A DNA stretch of 64,000 nucleotides from Pseudomonadota bacterium (GTDB taxonomy: Bacteria; Pseudomonadota; Alphaproteobacteria; Reyranellales; Reyranellaceae): positions 105,335-169,334 of the forward strand of contig JAFEBU010000034.1 in NCBI GenBank assembly GCA_018242505.1, written 5' to 3'. This document shows positions 7,387 to 16,948 of the stretch, one piece after another. Numbering within the stretch: position 1 is the stretch's first letter; each line of letters begins with the position of its first letter. Under the pieces are notes generated by a model that was given only the letters and a program-made list of their open reading frames with translations, searched no databases and was not told where the DNA came from. The position numbers and the translations under genes were made by a program.

Positions 7387-9180
7387 ATGCCCGATATGGC
7401 CAACGACATGACCAAGATGCCCCACGGTGCCCATCACATCGCACCCGACATCCATGGCCAGAACTTCTACGCCATCGATCGGCAGTTCCAGGACCTGATC
7501 TCGCTCTATCTCGAGCCCGGCCTGCGCACGGCGATGACACCGCATTTCGAGCGGCTGGGCGAGCTTGCCGGCAATCGCCTCGACGAACTCGCCCAGGTGG
7601 CCGACAAGCATCCGCCCCTCCTGCAGCCGCGCGACCGCTTCGGCCGCGACGAGGACTGGATCGACTACCATCCCGCCTATCGCGAGATGGAGAAGATCGC
7701 ATTCGACGAGTTCGGCATGCACGCCATGAGCCACCGAGCGGGTGTGCTCGGCATGTCGGCGCCGGCGCATCCGCTGGTGAAGTACGGCATCACCTACCTT
7801 TTCGTGCAGGCCGAGTTCGGCCTGATGTGCCCGGTTTCGGTGTCGGATACCTCCAACTTCATCATCAAGCGCTATGGCTCCGACGCGCTGAAGAAGCTGC
7901 TGCTCGACCGGCTCCTGAGCCAGGACCCCAAGGTCATGCTCAAAGGCACGCAGTTCATGACCGAGAAAGCCGGCGGCTCGGATGTCGGCGCGATCGAGAC
8001 CGAAGCCGAGCCGATCGGCGTCGGCGCCGACGGCATCGAGCGCTGGAAGCTGTACGGCCAGAAATGGTTCTGCAGCCACGCCGACGCCGATGTGGCGGTC
8101 ATGCTGGCGCGGCCACGCGGCGCGGCGCCGGGCACGAAGGGCCTCGCCCTGTTCGCCCTGCCGCGGCGACTGGAGGACGGCTCGCGCAACGCCTACCGGA
8201 TCGTGCGGCTGAAGGACAAGCTCGGCACCCGCTCCATGGCCTCGGGCGAGATCATCCTCGACGGCGCCACGGCCTATCTCGTGGGCGACGTGAAGCGCGG
8301 CTTCAAGCAGATGATGGAGCAGGTCAACCTGTCGCGGTTGAGTCACGGCGTGCGAGCCGCCGCGATGATGCGGCGCTGCCTCAACGAGGCGCTGGCGGCG
8401 GCGCACGGCCGGCGTGCCTTCGGCCATGCGCTCTCCGACTATCCGCTGCTGCGCCGCCAACTCATGAAGATCATGCTGCCGACCGAGCAGGCGCTCTCCA
8501 TGTACGCCTTCTCGGCCGACGCGATGGGCAAGGCCAACGCAGGCGATGAGGATGCGGCCAACCTCCTGCGCATCCTCACCCCGGTCTACAAGTTCCGCGC
8601 CTGCCGCGACAACATCCCGGTCGCGAGCCATGCGCTCGAGGTGCGCGGCGGCATCGGCTACATCGAGGAATGGGTGACCGCCCGCCTGGTGCGCGACGCG
8701 CAGATCGGCACGCTGTGGGAAGGCACCTCCAACATCAATGCGCTCGACGTGGTGCAGCGTGCGGTCGGCAAGTCGGGCGGCCACAAGACGCTGACCGCGG
8801 CGCTCAAGGCCAAGTATGAGCCGAGCGGCAGCCTCCCCGGCCAATACAAAGGCCTGCTGGGCGCCACGCTCGATCGTGTCGAACGCTTTGCCGAAGCCGT
8901 CGCGAGCGACCGCAAGCACGAGAAGCGCGCACGGCTCGCGGCCGGCGCCCTCTATCATGCGGCGACCGCGGCCCTGCTTGCCTGGGAAGGCGCCACCCTT
9001 GGCGCCCGGGGTAGCGATGCGCGGCGCCTGTTGCTGTCGCGCCTTGTCATCGAGCATAGGCTGGCGCCGCAGGATCCATTGTCGCTCAATGAGGCGGCCT
9101 GGGAGCAGGAAGCGATGGACCTGCTCCTGTCAGATCGGCCCGTACCGCTTGCAACGGCCGTCGGCCTTCTTTCCTCATAG
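7387..9180 (+). CDS. Acyl-CoA dehydrogenase family protein, AidB-like
   Basis: A flavoprotein of 597 residues with the long N-terminal extension typical of AidB and FadE-like members. The substrate/FAD signature reads MTEKAGGSDVG in mid-protein. The C-terminal segment GGIGYIEEW followed by RDAQIGTLWEGTSNI matches the family motif near the active-site base. The ATG at 7387 has GGAGG five bases upstream. It could oxidise an acyl-CoA or have an AidB-like DNA-protective role; the sequence does not decide between them. It stands alone between a divergent phosphatase and a convergent CoA-transferase operon. Confidence 0.85.
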   Translation: MPDMANDMTKMPHGAHHIAPDIHGQNFYAIDRQFQDLISLYLEPGLRTAMTPHFERLGELAGNRLDELAQVADKHPPLLQPRDRFGRDEDWIDYHPAYREMEKIAFDEFGMHAMSHRAGVLGMSAPAHPLVKYGITYLFVQAEFGLMCPVSVSDTSNFIIKRYGSDALKKLLLDRLLSQDPKVMLKGTQFMTEKAGGSDVGAIETEAEPIGVGADGIERWKLYGQKWFCSHADADVAVMLARPRGAAPGTKGLALFALPRRLEDGSRNAYRIVRLKDKLGTRSMASGEIILDGATAYLVGDVKRGFKQMMEQVNLSRLSHGVRAAAMMRRCLNEALAAAHGRRAFGHALSDYPLLRRQLMKIMLPTEQALSMYAFSADAMGKANAGDEDAANLLRILTPVYKFRACRDNIPVASHALEVRGGIGYIEEWVTARLVRDAQIGTLWEGTSNINALDVVQRAVGKSGGHKTLTAALKAKYEPSGSLPGQYKGLLGATLDRVERFAEAVASDRKHEKRARLAAGALYHAATAALLAWEGATLGARGSDARRLLLSRLVIEHRLAPQDPLSLNEAAWEQEAMDLLLSDRPVPLATAVGLLSS

Positions 9181-9206
9181 GAACCGTGCTTTCCTCATAG
9201 GAACCG
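9169..9206 (+). repeat. Tandem 18-bp duplication spanning a stop codon
   Basis: The 18-base unit CTTTCCTCATAGGAACCG occurs at 9169-9186 and 9189-9206. Each copy contains the dyad TTCCT-cat-AGGAA. The first copy holds the stop codon of the AidB-like gene, so the second lies just downstream. It looks like a recent local duplication. Confidence 0.85.
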
Positions 9207-9246
9207 GGGGCGTCCAGCTCGCTCATCCGGCGCATTCACATGCGAC

Positions 9247-10428
9247 CTAGCGAACACCGCGCGGAGTCGTCTCCGCGCTTTGAGGCTCTCGGTCCACAGG
9301 AGCATGAGCGCCGCTGGAGTGGCGCGCTCCCAGCACCTCCGCCGTGTGCTCACCCAACAGCGGCTCGCGATAGAGAGGCTGCGACGGCTCGTCCTTGAAG
9401 CGGACGACGGGCGCGAAATGCTTGCGGCCGTCTGCGTCGGTCAAGACAGCGCCGCGCTTCAGGAGGTTCGGGTCGGCGATCGCCTCGGGCAGCGTGTTGA
9501 CGGGTCCGTAGCAGATGTCGAGCGTGGCCAGCCACTCCATCCAGTGCGCCAGCGGCTTCTGGCGGAACGTCGCTTCGAGGAAGTCCATCACCGGCTTCTG
9601 ATGTGCGCCCGGCCATTCGCAGAGCGGCGCCCATTCCGCCTTGCCAAGCGCCCCCAGAAGATTCTTCACGAATTTCATCTCCTGCCCCGCCAGCACGAGC
9701 TGGCGGCCGTCGGCGGTGTCGTAGATGCGATAGAAGGCCGAACCGCCGGTCGTGCGCTGCTGCTTCACGTCGGGCTGCCTGTTCTCGGTGAAGGCCGTGC
9801 CGACCACATTGGCGCAAGAGGCCATCAGCGCCTCGTGCATGGAGACATCGATATAGTCGCCCTGGCCAGTGGTCTGACGGCGAAGCAGCGCCATCAGCAC
9901 GCCGCTCAGCGCGTGCAGCCCGCTCACCAGATCGGCGACGGGGATGCCGGGAATGGCCGGCCGGCCGTCGTCCCCCAGGGTCAGGCTCAACACGCCCGTC
10001 ATCGCTTCGAGCGCGAGGTCGTGGGCGGCGCGGCCGGGATAGGCGCCATCCTGCCCGAAGGCCGAGATCGAGCAATAGACGATGCCGGGATTCGCGGCCT
10101 TCACCGCCTCGTAGCCGATGCCGAAGCGTGCCGCGACGCCAGGCCGGAAGGATTCGACGATCACGTCGGCCTCGCGGCAGAGCCGGAAGAGATCGGCGCG
10201 GCCCCGCTCGCTCTTGAGATCGAGCACCACGCTCTTCTTGCCGCGCGCCATGTTGCGGAAGAACACCGAGGTCCGCTGATCGGGAGGCCGGATATGGCGA
10301 CCGGGATCGCCTTCACCTGGCGGCTCGACCTTGATCACCTCGGCGCCGTGATCGGCCAGCGCGGTGGTGAGATAGGGCCCGGGCAGAAACCAGGAGAGAT
10401 CGACGACCCTGATGCCTTCGAGCTTCAT
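9247..10428 (-). CDS. Class III (CaiB/BaiF) CoA-transferase
   Basis: A CaiB/BaiF-family CoA-transferase of 393 residues. The N-terminal fold begins LEGIRVVDLSWFLPGPYLT, followed by GAEVIKVEPP, and DLALEAMTG carries the Asp expected to form the aspartyl-CoA intermediate. A C-terminal tail rich in Arg, Ser and Pro extends past the usual end. The start at 10428 overlaps the stop of the next CoA-transferase by ATGA and has GGGGAGG upstream. Last gene of an operon with a second CoA-transferase and an acyl-CoA dehydrogenase, suggesting activation and oxidation of one carboxylic acid; the substrate is unknown. Confidence 0.9.
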   Translation of the reverse strand: MKLEGIRVVDLSWFLPGPYLTTALADHGAEVIKVEPPGEGDPGRHIRPPDQRTSVFFRNMARGKKSVVLDLKSERGRADLFRLCREADVIVESFRPGVAARFGIGYEAVKAANPGIVYCSISAFGQDGAYPGRAAHDLALEAMTGVLSLTLGDDGRPAIPGIPVADLVSGLHALSGVLMALLRRQTTGQGDYIDVSMHEALMASCANVVGTAFTENRQPDVKQQRTTGGSAFYRIYDTADGRQLVLAGQEMKFVKNLLGALGKAEWAPLCEWPGAHQKPVMDFLEATFRQKPLAHWMEWLATLDICYGPVNTLPEAIADPNLLKRGAVLTDADGRKHFAPVVRFKDEPSQPLYREPLLGEHTAEVLGARHSSGAHAPVDREPQSAETTPRGVR

Positions 10429-11564
10429 GACAACCTCCCCAACAGCGACTTGTTGTCGGTGCCGAGTGCCGCGCAGGCCCGCTGTTCCAGCCGCTCGCCA
10501 TCGACACGGATCGGATTGGCGAGAACGTGCAGCTTGCCCTTCCGCGGATGCGGTACCGAGGACACCATGCCCGAGGTGCGCGCAAACTCGCTGTCGAGCG
10601 CCTGGTCGAAGCGATAGACCGGCGCCGCCGGCAGGCGGCCGGTGAGCTTCGCCAGCCATTCGTCCGTCGTGTGCGTGCGGAAGGTCGGATCGAGCGCGTC
10701 GGTCAATGCCGCCCGGTTTTGTGCGCGGGTATTGGGATCGGGAAAGCGCGGGTCGTCCACGAGATCAGGGCGGCCGATCGCCTCGCACAATGCCAGCCAG
10801 AACTTCTGCGTCATGCACATGATGAAGATCCAGCCGTCCCTGGTCGGGAAGGTCTGGACCGGCGCGAGCGAGAGATGTGCGCTGCGCGGCAGGCGCGGCG
10901 AGACATCGCCCTCGTTGAGGTACCACACGCCCGGATAGGTGAGCTGGTGCATGGCGACGTCGTAGAGGCAGGTATCGACGTCGCAGCCCTTGCCGGTCGT
11001 GCGGGCGCGCAGCAGGCAGCTCAGAAGACCCACGATGCCGGTGAGGCCGCTCATGCTGTCGATCAACGACACGCCGACGCGCGCCGGCGGCCCGTCCGGC
11101 TCGCCGGTCAGCTCCATCAGGCCGGCCTCGGCCTGCATCAGGAAATCGTAGCCCGGCCAGTCCTTGCGCTCGCCGCTGCGGCCGTAGGCGGAGATGTGCA
11201 GGCACACGATCGAAGGCTTGAGCGGCGCCAGACTTGCATAATCGAGGCCGAGCCTGGCGGGCTGCGTGCCGCGGAGATTGTTCACCAGGCAATCGGCGGT
11301 CCGGACCAGGGCCTCGAACTGCCGCCGGCCTTCCGGCGACTTGATGTCGAGCGTGACGCTCTTCTTGCCGAGGTTCCAGGCCTGGAAATATTCGCTGTCG
11401 GCGGATCCGAGCTTGTGCGGCCCGACCTGGCGGCTGGGATCGCCGTCCGGCGGCTCGATCTTGATCACCTCGGCGCCGAGCTCGGCCAGGAACATGGTGC
11501 CATAGGGGCCGGCGCCGAACTGCTCCAGCGTCAGGACGCGAATGCCTTCGAGCGGCTTGTTCAT
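10425..11564 (-). CDS. Class III (CaiB/BaiF) CoA-transferase, second copy
   Basis: A 379-residue paralogue of the preceding transferase, starting MNKPLEGIRVLTLEQFGAG. It has the family's AELGAEVIKIEPPDGDP segment and the catalytic-Asp region GYDFLMQAEAGLM. Its start overlaps the end of the acyl-CoA dehydrogenase gene by four bases and its stop overlaps the start of the other CoA-transferase, so the three genes are translationally coupled. Side-by-side family III genes may encode a heteromer or may handle donor and acceptor separately; this is inference. Confidence 0.9.
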   Translation of the reverse strand: MNKPLEGIRVLTLEQFGAGPYGTMFLAELGAEVIKIEPPDGDPSRQVGPHKLGSADSEYFQAWNLGKKSVTLDIKSPEGRRQFEALVRTADCLVNNLRGTQPARLGLDYASLAPLKPSIVCLHISAYGRSGERKDWPGYDFLMQAEAGLMELTGEPDGPPARVGVSLIDSMSGLTGIVGLLSCLLRARTTGKGCDVDTCLYDVAMHQLTYPGVWYLNEGDVSPRLPRSAHLSLAPVQTFPTRDGWIFIMCMTQKFWLALCEAIGRPDLVDDPRFPDPNTRAQNRAALTDALDPTFRTHTTDEWLAKLTGRLPAAPVYRFDQALDSEFARTSGMVSSVPHPRKGKLHVLANPIRVDGERLEQRACAALGTDNKSLLGRLS

Positions 11565-12718
11565 ACGACTGAATTCCGCTTCAGCCATTGCCGGGCGATG
11601 ATCAGGCGCTGCATCTCGTTGGTCCCCTCGCCGATGCAGGTGAGCGGCGCGTCGCGATAGAGCCGCTCGATGTCGTATTCCTTGGAATAGCCGTAGGCGC
11701 CATGGATGCGCATCGATTCGGTGCTGTTCTCCAGCGCCGCCTCGGAGGCGAAATACTTCGCCATCCCGGCCTCCATGTCGCAGCGATCGCCGCGGTCGAA
11801 GGCCTGCGCGGCGTCGAGCGTGAGGAGCCGAGCCGCGCGGGCGCGCGTGGCCATCTCGCCGAGCTTCAGGGCGATTGCCTGGTGCTCGGCGATCGGCTTG
11901 CCAAAGGTCTTGCGGACCTGCGCGTAGCCGGTGGCCAGCCGAAGCGCCCCTTCGGCAATGCCGACGCCGCGCGCAGCGACGTTGATGCGGCCAAGCTCCA
12001 GCCCGCCCGCGACCTGCGTGAAGCCGCGGCCTTCGACCTCGCCGATCAGGTGATCCGCCAGAATCCGATAGTCCTCGAAGATGAGTTCGCCCGAATCGAT
12101 CGACTTGTAGCCGAGCTTCTCGAGCTTGCGCCCGACCTTGAAGCCCGGGCCCTTGGGCGCGATGAAGAGGCTCATGCCGGAATAGCGCGGCTGGGCTTCC
12201 GGGTTGGTCTTCACCAGCAACGCGAAGCAGGAGCCCTCGATGCCGTTGCTGATCCAGGTCTTGGTGCCGTTGATCACGTAGTGATCGCCCTCGCGCCGCG
12301 CCGTCATGCGGATCGCCTGAAGATCCGTGCCGGCGTCGGGCTCGGTGAGCGCCAGCCCGCCGCGGATCTCGCCCGAGGCGAACTTGGGCAGCCAGTGCCG
12401 CTTCTGCGGCTCGGTGCCGAATTTCTCGACAGCGAGCGCCAGCATCAGGTGCGAGTTGAAGATGCCGGTGATCGCCATCCAGACCGACGAGATGCGCATC
12501 ACGATCTCGGCATAGGTCGTGGCCGGCAGGCCGAGCCCGCCATAGTCCGGCGACACGGTGGCGCCGAACAGGCCGAGCTCCTTCATCTGCTCGACGATCT
12601 CGGCCGGCCACCTGTCGGCGTGGTCGAACTCCTTGACCCGCGGCGCCACCTCGCGCGCGATCCAGCGGTCGATGGTCGCCAGGAGCTGTGCCTCGTCCAC
12701 CGCGTCGATCTTATGCAT
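11561..12718 (-). CDS. Acyl-CoA dehydrogenase
   Basis: An FAD-dependent acyl-CoA dehydrogenase of 385 residues, normal length. Visible are LTEPDAGTD (substrate/FAD loop), KTWISNG, the mid-domain GRINVAARGVGIAEGAL, RKTFGKPIAEHQ, and the C-terminal IHGAYGYSKEYDIERLYRD-type segment ending in IGEGTNEMQ. The last Glu of that segment is the probable catalytic base in isovaleryl/glutaryl-like members. I use the ATG at 12718, with GGAGG five bases upstream, rather than the GTG four codons earlier. First gene of the three-gene CoA operon; it is divergent from the glycosylase gene. Confidence 0.9.
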   Translation of the reverse strand: MHKIDAVDEAQLLATIDRWIAREVAPRVKEFDHADRWPAEIVEQMKELGLFGATVSPDYGGLGLPATTYAEIVMRISSVWMAITGIFNSHLMLALAVEKFGTEPQKRHWLPKFASGEIRGGLALTEPDAGTDLQAIRMTARREGDHYVINGTKTWISNGIEGSCFALLVKTNPEAQPRYSGMSLFIAPKGPGFKVGRKLEKLGYKSIDSGELIFEDYRILADHLIGEVEGRGFTQVAGGLELGRINVAARGVGIAEGALRLATGYAQVRKTFGKPIAEHQAIALKLGEMATRARAARLLTLDAAQAFDRGDRCDMEAGMAKYFASEAALENSTESMRIHGAYGYSKEYDIERLYRDAPLTCIGEGTNEMQRLIIARQWLKRNSVV

Positions 12719-12831
12719 GCATTCCTCCACGAGCCATCATGCCCCATGACCGCAAGTGGACAAGGTGTCAGCGGCCTGCCATTTCCGGCCGTCGACACAC
12801 TCTCTGTTCGCCACGCGAGGCCTGGGGCATC

Positions 12832-13401
12832 ATGCGGCCGATGGAACGGGCATTGCTCCCCGAAACGCGCCTTCGCGGACAGAAGCATCTGGTGCCGGAT
12901 TTGCTGGCGCCGGGACTCGATCTCGTCTTCTGTGGCACCGCACCCAGCCCGGCGTCCTATGCTGCCCGTGCCTACTACGCCAATCCCGGCAACGCCTTCT
13001 GGGCGACGCTGCATGCGGTCGGGCTGACGCCGGAGCGGCTTGCGCCCCAGCGCTATCCCGAGCTGCTGGGCTGGCGGATCGGACTCACCGACCTCAACAA
13101 GACCGAGTACGGCTCCGATCACGAACTGAGCTCGGACGCCATGGATGCCGCGTCGCTTCATGCGAAGCTGCGCAAATACCGACCGGCCGCCGTCGCCTTC
13201 ACCAGCAAGAATGCCGCGAGCCTGGGGCTTGGCCGAAAGGCGCCCGCCTATGGCCGGCAGGCCGAGGCGCTCGAAGGCGCCGTCGTTTTCGTGCTCGCCT
13301 CGCCATCGGGTCGCGCGCGCTCCTTCTGGACGTTGGAGCCGTGGCGCGCGGCGGCCGCCTTCGTCCTCGAACGACGGCGGCAACGGGAACGGCAGGCATG
13401 A
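12832..13401 (+). CDS. Uracil-DNA-glycosylase-superfamily protein, MUG-like
   Basis: A DNA-repair glycosylase-like protein of about 189 residues. The first motif is FCGTAPSPASYAARAYYANPGNAFWATLH, aligned with the Mug/TDG region GINPG...HPANRFW, and GIGLTDLNK follows where Mug has GVTKL. The catalytic-loop Asn of GINPG is replaced in GTAPS, so substrate range may differ from Mug. ATG codons at 12832 and 12841 are both possible starts. The stop overlaps the next start by ATGA. Superfamily membership is clear from motif order; the precise subfamily is not. Confidence 0.75.
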   Translation: MRPMERALLPETRLRGQKHLVPDLLAPGLDLVFCGTAPSPASYAARAYYANPGNAFWATLHAVGLTPERLAPQRYPELLGWRIGLTDLNKTEYGSDHELSSDAMDAASLHAKLRKYRPAAVAFTSKNAASLGLGRKAPAYGRQAEALEGAVVFVLASPSGRARSFWTLEPWRAAAAFVLERRRQRERQA

Positions 13402-14552
13402 CGGTCGGCCGGCGTGCCCTGCTCGCCGGCTGTGCCGCCTCGCTCGCCGTTCCGGCGCGCGCCGTCGACGAAAAGACGATGCGCCGGCTTGCCCGCCGCG
13501 CCGCGATCTACTTCACGCCGCTGTCGCGCATGTTCGAACGCCGCCACCGCGACACGGTCGAGCTGGGCCACAAGCTCAACAGTCTGACCTGGGGAGCCGG
13601 CCCCAATGATGGCGTGCTGGCCGGCACCGCATGGCTCGACCTCTCGATCGGCCCGCTCTTCCTCACCCTGCCGCCGATGGGCGAGCGCTTCTATAGCGCG
13701 GCCCTGATCGATCCCTTCACCAATGCCTTCGCCCATGCCAGCAGCCGCATGTCGGGGCAGACGCCACCGCCTTGCCTGATCGCGGGCCCCGCATGGGACG
13801 GCGCCGTCGAAAGCGACGTGACGCTCCTGCGCGCGCCGGCAAGCGTCGTGTGGCTGCAGCTCCGCATCGCAGCGGCGGACTCCGGAGCCGACCTCGAGAT
13901 CGCGCAGAACCTGCAGGCCCGCAGCCTGTTCGAGACGCCCGACAAGCGCAACGAACGGCGCATCATCGAGATGCGCGAGTTGATGCGCTTTCGCACCTAT
14001 CCGCCGGCCGAGCCGGTCGTCGATTGGGACGCGCCGCGCCCCGACGAGCGGTTCGATCTCCTCGATACCGGCCTCGCACTGCTCGCCGCCTGCCGGCTGT
14101 CGGAGGCCGACCGCGAGGTGCTCGACGACCTCGCCCCCTTGCGGCTGCATGCCGGCCGCCGCTTCGATGCCCGGGCCTTCAGCACCGCCGAGCGCGAGGC
14201 GGTTGCGTCAGGCCTCGCCGACGCGTCGGCCGAGATCGCCGCCGCCGGCCCCTCCTTCGGAGAGGTGGTGGACGGATGGCGCTATCCGGGTCGTGATCTC
14301 GGCCAGTTCGGCACCGACTATCTCTACCGTGCCTTCGTTGCCACCACGGCGCTGGGCGCGCCCGTGCCGGCGGAGATCCTCGACCTCGTGGCCGAGACCG
14401 AGGGCCGGTTCGAGCCGCCCTCACCGCTGCCGGCCAAAGCTGTTCGCTGGCTGGCCGACCGGCGCACCGCGCGCTTTTTCCAGCCCGACGCCGCCCTGCT
14501 CGACGGACGCTCTCGCCTCGCGCCACCGACGCCGATTCACGCGCCGACGTAA
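13398..14552 (+). CDS. DUF1254-family exported protein
   Basis: A 384-residue protein with a Tat-like signal (TVGRRALLAGCAASLAVPARA). The family segment GPNDGVLAGTAWLDLSIGPLFLTLPPMGERFY corresponds to the DUF1254 hallmark in which an Asn-x-Asp pair precedes a Trp-Leu-Asp. The molecular function of DUF1254 proteins is not known to me. Translation is coupled to the glycosylase gene through ATGA, although the products probably act in different compartments. The C-terminal half, which in many relatives is a DUF1214 domain, is only weakly recognisable here. Confidence 0.75.
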   Translation: MTVGRRALLAGCAASLAVPARAVDEKTMRRLARRAAIYFTPLSRMFERRHRDTVELGHKLNSLTWGAGPNDGVLAGTAWLDLSIGPLFLTLPPMGERFYSAALIDPFTNAFAHASSRMSGQTPPPCLIAGPAWDGAVESDVTLLRAPASVVWLQLRIAAADSGADLEIAQNLQARSLFETPDKRNERRIIEMRELMRFRTYPPAEPVVDWDAPRPDERFDLLDTGLALLAACRLSEADREVLDDLAPLRLHAGRRFDARAFSTAEREAVASGLADASAEIAAAGPSFGEVVDGWRYPGRDLGQFGTDYLYRAFVATTALGAPVPAEILDLVAETEGRFEPPSPLPAKAVRWLADRRTARFFQPDAALLDGRSRLAPPTPIHAPT

Positions 14553-14577
14553 ATTGGTATGGGCCCGCCGCCTTGCT

Positions 14578-15033
14578 CTAGGCGCCGGGCTGGGCGCGCC
14601 GCGACTCTTCCTCGGCCTTGGCTTCGATCGCTTCCATGTCGTCGTCGCTCAGCCCGAAGTGATGGCCGATCTCGTGGATCAGCACATGGCGCACGATGTG
14701 CGGCAGGTCGTCCTCCGACTCGCACCAGTAGTCGAGGATCGGACGACGATAGAGGAAGATGCGGTCGATGTCGTTGGCAACATGGCCCGCGCCACGTTCG
14801 ACCATCGACACGCCCTGGTACAGGCCGAGCACGTCGAAAGGCGTATCGAGCTCCATCGCCTTCTCGACCTCGTCTGATGGAAAGTCGTCGACCTGGATGC
14901 GGACGTTGCCGACATGCCGACGAAATTCCTCTGGGATCGTCGCCAGCGCCTCGGCGGCGATGGCCTCGATATCCTCCAGCGATGGCGCAACACCGAAACT
15001 GGGCGTGCGCCGCGGATTGGTGAAGACCGGCAT
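14578..15033 (-). CDS. Zincin-like metallopeptidase (DUF1025/MpgA type)
   Basis: A 151-residue protein with one clear zinc site, HVLIHEIGHHFGLSDDD, in which HEIGHH supplies the HExxH motif and the following Asp may be the third ligand. Length and acidic composition match the small cytoplasmic zincin-like family PF06262. I start it at the ATG at 15033, just after a GGGAGGG stretch; longer in-frame starts add a low-complexity N-terminus without support. Convergent with the DUF1254 gene, 25 bases between stops. The physiological substrate is unknown. Confidence 0.82.
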   Translation of the reverse strand: MPVFTNPRRTPSFGVAPSLEDIEAIAAEALATIPEEFRRHVGNVRIQVDDFPSDEVEKAMELDTPFDVLGLYQGVSMVERGAGHVANDIDRIFLYRRPILDYWCESEDDLPHIVRHVLIHEIGHHFGLSDDDMEAIEAKAEEESRRAQPGA

Positions 15034-15164
15034 CCCTCCCCCATATCGCAGCCCGGGCCGCTCGCCAAGCGCCCGGGATGACCGATTGTTCACCGGTCGC
15101 GCACACTGGTCACCGTCATTCACATGGTCGCGTTTCCCATCGAACCACTCTAAGCTCGGGCCGG

Positions 15165-16082
15165 ATGCTCCGCTTTCTGGTCCGCCGCCTGGTTGTGGCG
15201 TTGCTCGTTGTGGCGACGGTCATGACGCTTGCCTTCATCCTGACGCGCCTGTCGGGCGATCTGGCCGTCTCCATCGCCGGGCCCAGCGCCACCCAGGCCG
15301 ATGTCGACGCGGTCCGCAAGGCCTACGGCCTCGACCGGCCGCTCATCACCCAGTTCTTCGACTGGGCCGGCCGCGCAGCCACGGGCGACCTGGGTGACAG
15401 CTATTTCTTCAAGACGCGGGTCTCGACCCTGATCGGCGAGCGCATGCCGGTGACGCTGACGCTTGGAATCACGGGGCTGCTGATCGCGCTCATCGTCTCG
15501 CTGCCGCTCGGCATCATGGCCGCGGTGCGCGAGAACACGGTCTTCGACCGGATCGTGCAGCTCGTCGCGCTCTTTGGACAGGCCATGCCGTCCTTCTGGC
15601 TCGGCCTTTTGCTGATGATCCTGTTCGGGCTGAAGCTCGGCTGGCTGCCGATCTCCGGCACCGATTCCTGGGAAAGCTACATCATGCCGGGCGTCGTGCT
15701 GGCCTTCTCCGCCATTCCGGCCCTGACCCGCCTCACGCGCGCCGGCATGATCCAGGCCCTGGGCTCGGACTATATCCGCACGGCGCGCGCCAAGGGCCTG
15801 TCGCGCGCCTCCATCCTTTTGAAGCATGCGCTGCGCAACGCCGCGATCCCGGTCGTGGCAATCGCGGCCGTGCAACTCGGTTTCATGCTGGGCGGCTCGA
15901 TCGTGATCGAGCAGGTGTTCGCCCTGCACGGTGTGGGCTTCCTGGCCTGGGAGAGCATCGCCAAGAACGACTTCCCGGTCGTCCAGTCGGTCGTTCTGGT
16001 GCTGGCCGTGATCTATGTCGCGCTCACCATGCTCGCCGACCTGATGAATGCCGTCCTCGATCCGCGGCTGCGCGCGGCATGA
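15165..16082 (+). CDS. Peptide/opine-type ABC transporter permease (DppB-like)
   Basis: An inner-membrane permease of 305 residues starting MLRFLVRRLVVALLVVATVMT, the usual DppB N-terminal membrane anchor. GLDRPL and the long periplasmic loop follow, then the EAA cytoplasmic loop YIRTARAKGLSRASILLKHALRNA that docks the ATPases. First of four overlapping genes (B-C-D-F order). The binding protein is encoded convergently just beyond the operon. Substrates of this family include di- and oligopeptides, nickel and opines; the sequence does not identify which. Confidence 0.92.
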   Translation: MLRFLVRRLVVALLVVATVMTLAFILTRLSGDLAVSIAGPSATQADVDAVRKAYGLDRPLITQFFDWAGRAATGDLGDSYFFKTRVSTLIGERMPVTLTLGITGLLIALIVSLPLGIMAAVRENTVFDRIVQLVALFGQAMPSFWLGLLLMILFGLKLGWLPISGTDSWESYIMPGVVLAFSAIPALTRLTRAGMIQALGSDYIRTARAKGLSRASILLKHALRNAAIPVVAIAAVQLGFMLGGSIVIEQVFALHGVGFLAWESIAKNDFPVVQSVVLVLAVIYVALTMLADLMNAVLDPRLRAA

Positions 16083-16948
16083 GCGATACGGCGGCAGCGG
16101 CGCCTTTGCGCGGTCCGCGACGTGGCTGGCGCAGCGCAGCCACCTGGTTCGGCGCGACGATCGTGGGCATCGCCGCCTTCTGCGCGATCTTCGCCCCGCT
16201 CCTCGTGCCGCACGATCCGTTCGCGCAGGATCTCGGCAAGCGCCTGCTGGTGCCGTTCTGGATGGACGGCTCCGATCCGCATCATCTTCTGGGCACCGAC
16301 CAGCTCGGCCGCGACTATCTCTCGCGCCTGATCTGGGGCTGCCGCATCTCGATGCTGATCGGCGTCACGGTGAGCCTGGTCTCCGGCGTGATCGGCATCA
16401 CGCTCGGCGTGCTGGGCGGCTTTATCGGCGGCCGTGCCGACGATGCGGTGCTGTTCGCCATCACCACCCGCCTCGCGCTCCCGGTCGTGCTGGTGGCCCT
16501 GGCGGTGGTCGGCCTGCTGGGCAGCTCCATGACCCTGCTGGTGATCACCCTCGGCTTGCTGCAATGGGACCGCTTCGCCGTGGTATCGCGCGCCACCACC
16601 ATGCAGGTGCGCACTCTCGACTATGTCGCCGCCGCCTGGTGCGCCGGCTGCTCGCGCTTCCGCATCCTCGCCCGCGAGGTGCTGCCCAATATCGCGAGCC
16701 ACCTCGTCGTGGTCGCCACGCTCGAGGCCGCGCTCGCGATCCTGCTCGAGGCGGCGCTGTCCTTCCTCGGCCTCGGCGTGCCGCCGCCGCTGCCGTCGTG
16801 GGGCCTGATGATCGCCGAGGCCAAGGACTACATGTTCTTCAGCCCCTGGCTGATCGTGATCCCCGGCGTGGCCCTGTTCGTCCTGGTGCTGGGCATCAAC
16901 CTCCTGGGCGACGGGCTGCGCGATCAATTCGGCGCGAGGTCCGAATGA
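16079..16948 (+). CDS. Peptide/opine-type ABC transporter permease (DppC-like)
   Basis: The second permease, 289 residues. It has an N-terminal cytoplasmic segment and a membrane anchor, then the DppC hallmark HHLLGTDQLGRDYLSRLIWG and the EAA loop DYVAAAWCAGCSRFRILAREVLPN. It overlaps both neighbours by four bases (ATGA), so stoichiometric synthesis of the complex is expected. Confidence 0.92.
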   Translation: MSDTAAAAPLRGPRRGWRSAATWFGATIVGIAAFCAIFAPLLVPHDPFAQDLGKRLLVPFWMDGSDPHHLLGTDQLGRDYLSRLIWGCRISMLIGVTVSLVSGVIGITLGVLGGFIGGRADDAVLFAITTRLALPVVLVALAVVGLLGSSMTLLVITLGLLQWDRFAVVSRATTMQVRTLDYVAAAWCAGCSRFRILAREVLPNIASHLVVVATLEAALAILLEAALSFLGLGVPPPLPSWGLMIAEAKDYMFFSPWLIVIPGVALFVLVLGINLLGDGLRDQFGARSE

